Below the pieces are notes generated by a model. It did not search any database and was not told where the DNA came from. It saw only the letters and a program-made list of their open reading frames with translations. Shown here one piece after another: positions 5,437-8,876 of a stretch of 8,876 nt of DNA (positions are counted from its first letter, which is position 1; each line of letters begins with the position of its first letter). The stretch comes from Candidatus Moraniibacteriota bacterium (GTDB lineage: Bacteria; Patescibacteriota; Minisyncoccia; Moranbacterales; GCA-2747515), in NCBI GenBank assembly GCA_027016355.1, contig JALWAF010000112.1, positions 1 through 8,876 on the forward strand. Direction: 5' to 3'. Position numbers and translations under genes: made by a program.

Positions 5437-5991
5437 ATGACTAAGAATAAAGAAACTCCAACTACTACAAAAAAATGGAAAGGAATACATATTTTTTGGA
5501 GTGTTGTGACTGTTGTTTACATTATCGTTTTTTTAGTTGCCAAACCTTTAGCAATAAAAAGTTTACAAGAAACAGGAATAACTCTATTAAAAATTTTGCC
5601 AATTTTTGTTTTAATTTTTGTGATAATGGTATTGAGTAATTTATTTTTAACACCAGAATTAGTAAAAAAACATTTTGGCAAAGAGGCGGGCTTGAAAGGA
5701 TGGATTTATGCTCTACTTTTTGGAATTTTGGTAGCCGGGCCTCCTTATGTTTTATATCCAATGTTGAAAAATATGAGAAAACATGGTTTAGAGACAAAAT
5801 ATATGGCCACTTTTTTGTATAATCGTAATGTTAAAATTCCTCTTTTACCAGCAATGATATATTATTTTGGTTGGCAGTATACAGCAGTAATGACTATATT
5901 GGTAATAATTTTTTCTGTTTTTAATGGATTGATTTTAAATGTAATCAATATCCCTAAGACAGAGCTCACAAAACATAATATTGGTACATAG
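5437..5991 (+). CDS. DUF318/COG0701 permease, half containing the GPPYVLYP motif
   Basis: The partner half-permease, 184 residues, beginning 2 nt after the stop of the previous half. Membrane helices are at about 18-37, 47-69, 87-107 and 144-168. The family motif is VAGPPYVLYPMLKNMRKHG (99-117), followed by FLYNRNVKIPLLPAMIYYFG (126-145). The loop LTPELVKKHFGKEAGLKGW between helices two and three is also typical. In many COG0701 members the two halves are one polypeptide; here a clean stop and new ATG separate them, and both halves look intact, so it is a true gene pair rather than a recent frameshift. No cysteines occur. It is the last gene of the cassette; a hairpin without a strong T-run lies about 57 nt beyond. 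Confidence 0.85.
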   Translation: MTKNKETPTTTKKWKGIHIFWSVVTVVYIIVFLVAKPLAIKSLQETGITLLKILPIFVLIFVIMVLSNLFLTPELVKKHFGKEAGLKGWIYALLFGILVAGPPYVLYPMLKNMRKHGLETKYMATFLYNRNVKIPLLPAMIYYFGWQYTAVMTILVIIFSVFNGLILNVINIPKTELTKHNIGT

Positions 5992-6048
5992 GATTTTTCT
6001 AATAGTGCAATTTATTATCAATACAGTTTTTATAACTCTATATTCCCT

Positions 6049-6079
6049 ATAGTTTGAAAACTTACGATTTTCAAACTAT
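6049..6079. terminator. Hairpin between convergent genes, weak intrinsic terminator
   Basis: ATAGTTTGAAAA (6049-6060) and TTTTCAAACTAT (6068-6079) form a perfect 12-bp stem with a 7-nt loop. The plus-strand tail CCTTTCTCACATTTT is only moderately T-rich, and the minus-strand tail is not. It probably ends the plus-strand cassette, or both converging transcripts. The rest of 5992-6181 is AT-rich with no gene seen. Confidence 0.6.
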
Positions 6080-6181
6080 CCTTTCTCACATTTTGATATT
6101 TCCCATGTTGGTTGTTTATTCTAAGTTAAAAATCAGATTAAAAAATAACTCTCTTACATTTTTTTATCATATAATTTAATA

Positions 6182-7870
6182 TTACCAACTTCCGCCACCG
6201 CCTCCACCAAATCCACCACCTGATCCACCCCCACTAAATCCACTGCCTCCCGAACCTGCAGAAGAAGGACTTGATGAAACTGCTGAAGATGCTGTATCGC
6301 CAAATGAACTTAAGCTATCAGCAAGTACCACAGAACTAAATGCCTGACCAGTTGAATCTTGATACCAATCCGGTTGCTCATTGTAAATATCTTTAAATTG
6401 CTCCGCCCACTCTCTTTCCACACCAAAAACCATCGCGTAAGGTAAAAGTTTTTCAAAACGTTCAGGATTCTTTTTTGGTGCATTATGAAATTTTATTCTA
6501 TCTTTTTCTGCGGTTTCTAAATATAATTTTAATCCTAACAATTTTTCTTTCATTTCTACACCAGATTTTGTTCTGTGACCCATAATAATTGCAAAAACAA
6601 TCAACATTACAAAATTAATTATTGCAACAACAATAGCAATTCCTCCAAAAAATGCTGTCAAAACACCCAAAACAATCGACTGCAATATTGCAACAATTAT
6701 AAACATAGCGCCTCTGTAATCTGATTCTTTTGGCAAAAAACCCTTTTCTTTAATTTGTTCTAATGTTTTACTTTGTAATTTATCGACTTTTGTGTAAAAT
6801 TTATCTTCCAAATCATCAGTTGTTACTACACCATTCTTACCATAAGAAAATAGATATTGTAATAAATCTTCCTCCTCATCACTTAGAGTTTTTTGATTTT
6901 TTTTATCATCATCTACTTTATAAAAAGTATACCTAGTACTTTTGAAAACTGTTCCGACTTTTTCTTGCTTTATTTTGATATATCCCTTAATAGCTAATTG
7001 AATTATCATTGCTGATATATCTTTTGTTTTTAATGTATTATTTATAACTGCACTAACTTCGGCAACCGATAAATTTTCTGGCACATCATAATAAGGCACG
7101 ATTGTCCCGCTACCCTGAGGGTCTCTGCCATATCTCCGCCAGGTATTAAATGCCCACACAAATACAACAATAGGCAAAAATGCAATCCAGTTGTCCGCTA
7201 AAAACCACATTATTTTTTGAATAAAACTAGGTTTATATATAACTCCTTTTACTAATCCAACAACAATGGTTGAATCTTCACCAGAAACTACAGTATTAAA
7301 GTTAAATGAAGCATGCATATCATCTTGTGAAACAATAACGCATTCCCTCATACTTCCATAATTCCCTTGAAAACATTTTAATTTTGTGTTACCAGGTGAA
7401 TTAACATCCGCAGTAACATTCATCATGTCTACTGGCCAATCATCACCTGTAACATTCCAATAAAATTCATCATGGTCTTCAAAATAATTAATAGCTCCTT
7501 TTACACTATATTTTATCTTATAAGTATGTTTGCCTGTAATCGTCCTATTAGCATCTCCTATTTTTATCTCCAAATTTTTGTTTTTTTTGCTTTTTTTGTA
7601 ATGTGCTTTATTACCATCAACAAATACCTCTATATCAGTAATTTTGATACTCCTCATGCCAATATCAGTTTTGTATTTAATTGGAATAGTGCGAAATATC
7701 CCATGTCTCTGAACATCTCCAAAATCATATACAATATTTTCTTCAATATTTACACTCGCATCTGTATTAATTATAATGTCACTATGAAAAGATAATATAT
7801 TTTCCGCATATACATATCGTGCAGAAAATACACAAAAAATAATAATGGCGCTAAAGATAATTTTTTTCAT
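6182..7870 (-). CDS. DUF2207 membrane protein with signal peptide and Gly-rich tail
   Basis: A 562-residue envelope protein. Residues 1-22 are a signal peptide (cleavage likely after VYA). Residues about 24-210 are the outside beta-rich DUF2207 domain (FGDVQRHGIFRTIPIKY; YWNVTGDDWPV), with C166 and C177 placed for a disulfide. A membrane helix at about 221-242 leads into RRYGRDPQGSGTIVPYYDVP (245-264) and a cytoplasmic region with winged-helix-like character (about 266-380). Two more helices lie at about 388-409 and 411-431, followed by the hallmark KEKLLGLKLYLETAEKDRIK (441-460) and FEKLLPYAMVFGVEREWA (472-489). The end is Ser-rich, then almost pure Gly, finishing GGGGSW, as in many family members. 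The family is widespread but its biochemical role is not established. The gene stands alone downstream of uvrC with its own -10 box and no Shine-Dalgarno site. Confidence 0.92.
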   Translation of the reverse strand: MKKIIFSAIIIFCVFSARYVYAENILSFHSDIIINTDASVNIEENIVYDFGDVQRHGIFRTIPIKYKTDIGMRSIKITDIEVFVDGNKAHYKKSKKNKNLEIKIGDANRTITGKHTYKIKYSVKGAINYFEDHDEFYWNVTGDDWPVDMMNVTADVNSPGNTKLKCFQGNYGSMRECVIVSQDDMHASFNFNTVVSGEDSTIVVGLVKGVIYKPSFIQKIMWFLADNWIAFLPIVVFVWAFNTWRRYGRDPQGSGTIVPYYDVPENLSVAEVSAVINNTLKTKDISAMIIQLAIKGYIKIKQEKVGTVFKSTRYTFYKVDDDKKNQKTLSDEEEDLLQYLFSYGKNGVVTTDDLEDKFYTKVDKLQSKTLEQIKEKGFLPKESDYRGAMFIIVAILQSIVLGVLTAFFGGIAIVVAIINFVMLIVFAIIMGHRTKSGVEMKEKLLGLKLYLETAEKDRIKFHNAPKKNPERFEKLLPYAMVFGVEREWAEQFKDIYNEQPDWYQDSTGQAFSSVVLADSLSSFGDTASSAVSSSPSSAGSGGSGFSGGGSGGGFGGGGGGSW

Positions 7871-7897
7871 ATAAACAAGTTATTGATAATTATCTCC

Positions 7898-7903
7898 ATT
7901 ATA
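7898..7903 (-). promoter_or_regulatory. Candidate -10 box (TATAAT) for the DUF2207 gene
   Basis: TATAAT on the minus strand lies 27 nt upstream of the ATG at 7870. No -35 match is present at the expected place, which is inside the 36-bp palindrome. The palindrome/TATAATG arrangement is the same as upstream of the small membrane gene at 1597. Confidence 0.4.
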
Positions 7904-7906
7904 CAC

Positions 7907-7942
7907 AAAGTCCGACTTAGGGTCGACCCTAAGTCGGACTTT
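7907..7942. repeat. Perfect 36-bp palindrome, probable uvrC terminator
   Basis: The arms AAAGTCCGACTTAGGGTC and GACCCTAAGTCGGACTTT are exact reverse complements (18 bp each), centred on GTCGAC with no spacer. Each arm itself holds a small hairpin, AAGT-CCG-ACTT, so the element is a palindrome built of palindromes. The A3/T3 ends fit a bidirectional terminator but the T-run is short. A further 9-bp inverted repeat, ATTGATAAT (7882-7890) with ATTATCAAT (7947-7955), brackets it. It lies 35 nt after the uvrC stop and is half G+C in AT-rich surroundings. Confidence 0.88.
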
Positions 7943-7977
7943 ATTGATTATCAATTATTTCATTCCCAATTTATCAT

Positions 7978-8876
7978 TTATAATTCACAATTTGTCATTA
8001 AATCCTTGTCCCGTAATTGTTTATGATAAGTAATCGCAAATCTATGTGCCTCTTCTCGCAAATTTTCTATCACGGTCTTGTCTTTAATAAGTTTGCTATC
8101 AACGCTGATAACCTTGCTTTTATAAATATCTAATTTTTTACGTGTCGGACCTTTTGCTACAGCTATAACTGGGATTTTAATATCCAACTTTTGCCATAAA
8201 TCATCTGCCATATTTATATGTCCTTTACCACCATCAAGAATAATCAGATTTGGCACACCCCAATCCTCCAAATGATTAAGTCTTCTTGCTAGTACTTCCC
8301 TCATTGCTCCCACATCATTTATACCTTCTATTGCTTTGACTTTAAATTTTCTATAAGATTTTTTGTCAGATACACCACCGACAAACACAACCATAGATGC
8401 TACCATATATTCCCCACTAATATGCGATATATCATAAGCCTCAAAACGTGCATCCGAAGGTCCAGCCTTCGGAATTCCAAAGGCTGGACCTTCGGTTTTT
8501 TTCATAAGAGCAACATCATTTATATGTTCCAGTGCAAAAATTTGTTTTTTTATTTTTTGGGCTTTTTCAAATTCTTCATTTTTAGCATAACTCTTCATAT
8601 CTCTATTCAAATCCTTGAGAAGTTTTTTCTTTCTACCTGAGAGAAAGAGTGAGATATTGCGCATATTTCTTTTATATTCACTCACTGTAATTGCCCCATC
8701 GTACGGACCTGGACATAGTCCGATTTGATATGACAGGCAACCTTTTTCACTTTTTTCATTTCGATTGTGAAATGGAAAAATTTTACGAATAATTTTTAGC
8801 GCTATCCTCATCTGATCACGAGAAGTGTATGGACCAAAAATTTTACCCTTTTTATAAATATTAGTTTGAAATTTTT
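7978..8876 (-). CDS. uvrC: UvrC excinuclease subunit, C-terminal part (5' end outside window)
   Basis: UvrC makes the two incisions in nucleotide-excision repair. The reading frame stays open to the window edge with the conserved KIFGPYTSRDQ, so the Met at 8811 is internal and the GIY-YIG nuclease domain lies outside. Numbering from that Met: the cysteine region is 24-37 (GCLSYQIGLCPGPY). The UVR (UvrB-binding) helices are at about 60-98. The RNase-H-like endonuclease carries its D-D-H triad at D127 (AYDISHISG), D193 (LILDGGKGHIN) and H256 (EEAHRFAITYH). The protein ends 21 residues after H256, so the usual tandem HhH domain is absent. Only two of the four cysteines known to bind a cluster in E. 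coli UvrC are in place; GPC is GPY here. Residues 106-120 are encoded by a 42-bp palindrome. Stop TAA, then a 36-bp palindrome. Confidence 0.95.
   Translation of the reverse strand, partial: KFQTNIYKKGKIFGPYTSRDQMRIALKIIRKIFPFHNRNEKSEKGCLSYQIGLCPGPYDGAITVSEYKRNMRNISLFLSGRKKKLLKDLNRDMKSYAKNEEFEKAQKIKKQIFALEHINDVALMKKTEGPAFGIPKAGPSDARFEAYDISHISGEYMVASMVVFVGGVSDKKSYRKFKVKAIEGINDVGAMREVLARRLNHLEDWGVPNLIILDGGKGHINMADDLWQKLDIKIPVIAVAKGPTRKKLDIYKSKVISVDSKLIKDKTVIENLREEAHRFAITYHKQLRDKDLMTNCEL
8454..8495. repeat. 42-bp near-perfect palindrome inside uvrC coding sequence
   Basis: CCGAAGGTCCAGCCTT (8454-8469) and AAGGCTGGACCTTCGG (8480-8495) are exact reverse complements. The centre adds GGAATTCC, and a single C/A pair (8470/8479) is the only mismatch. 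Each arm folds on itself (CCGAAGG-TCCAG-CCTTCGG). The length is exactly 14 codons and it is read as TEGPAFGIPKAGPS (uvrC residues 106-119) in the interdomain linker. None of the six frames has a stop in it. On the plus strand it is followed by T7 (8496-8502), so it also has the form of an antisense terminator. Confidence 0.88.

Noticed and set aside
1..8876. CRISPR array, tRNA or rRNA genes, insertion sequence
   Set aside because: No regularly spaced repeats, no tRNA-like cloverleaf with CCA or TTC signatures, no rRNA core motifs and no transposase were seen on either strand.

Overview
The window comes from a bacterial chromosome that is strongly AT-rich. It has short compact genes, tiny intergenic gaps, TGA used as a stop (it ends the small membrane gene at 1391-1393) and TGG for Trp, so the code is the ordinary bacterial one. 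A short UvrC that ends before the usual C-terminal HhH domain, a DUF2207 protein, a split DUF318 permease and mostly Shine-Dalgarno-less genes together suggest a Patescibacteria/CPR genome, perhaps Parcubacteria-like. That placement is inference; no rRNA or ribosomal protein marker is present.

Layout, left to right. (1) 22-1597, minus strand: an operon of a small coiled-coil/membrane protein, a glycerophosphodiester phosphodiesterase and a HAD phosphatase, with an ATGA overlap and a 5-nt gap. (2) 1623-1654: a perfect 32-bp palindrome directly after the nth stop. (3) 1659-2285, minus: endonuclease III. (4) 2314-3519, plus: a self-contained transcription unit with a consensus promoter, two genes with textbook Shine-Dalgarno sites (a pseudopilin-like membrane protein and a coiled-coil protein) and an intrinsic terminator. 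The first gene is clearly richer in G+C than its surroundings. (5) 3603-5991, plus: a membrane-transport cassette. A DUF134 regulator, under a promoter overlapped by a 22-bp inverted repeat, is followed by a TehA/SLAC1-like anion channel and two adjacent halves of a DUF318 (COG0701) permease. (6) 6182-7870, minus: a large DUF2207 membrane protein. (7) 7907-7942: a perfect 36-bp palindrome. (8) 7978 to the window edge, minus: uvrC, whose 5' part lies outside.

Two things deserve most attention. First, three long near-perfect palindromes occur: two between genes and one of 42 bp inside uvrC. The uvrC copy is read in frame as 14 codons in the linker between the UVR region and the endonuclease domain, and it is open in all six frames. 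This resembles in principle the Rickettsia palindromic elements that insert into coding genes. Second, the DUF134/TehA-like/split-permease cassette looks like an autoregulated export or resistance module of unknown substrate, with a plausible operator visible.

Functionally, Nth and UvrC are DNA-repair enzymes. The GDPD and HAD pair may salvage phospholipid head groups. The remaining genes act at the membrane or cell surface. No RNA genes, CRISPR arrays, IS elements or origins were seen. No gene-free stretch exceeds 300 bases; the largest gaps are 3530-3666 (promoter and operator) and 5992-6181 (hairpin).
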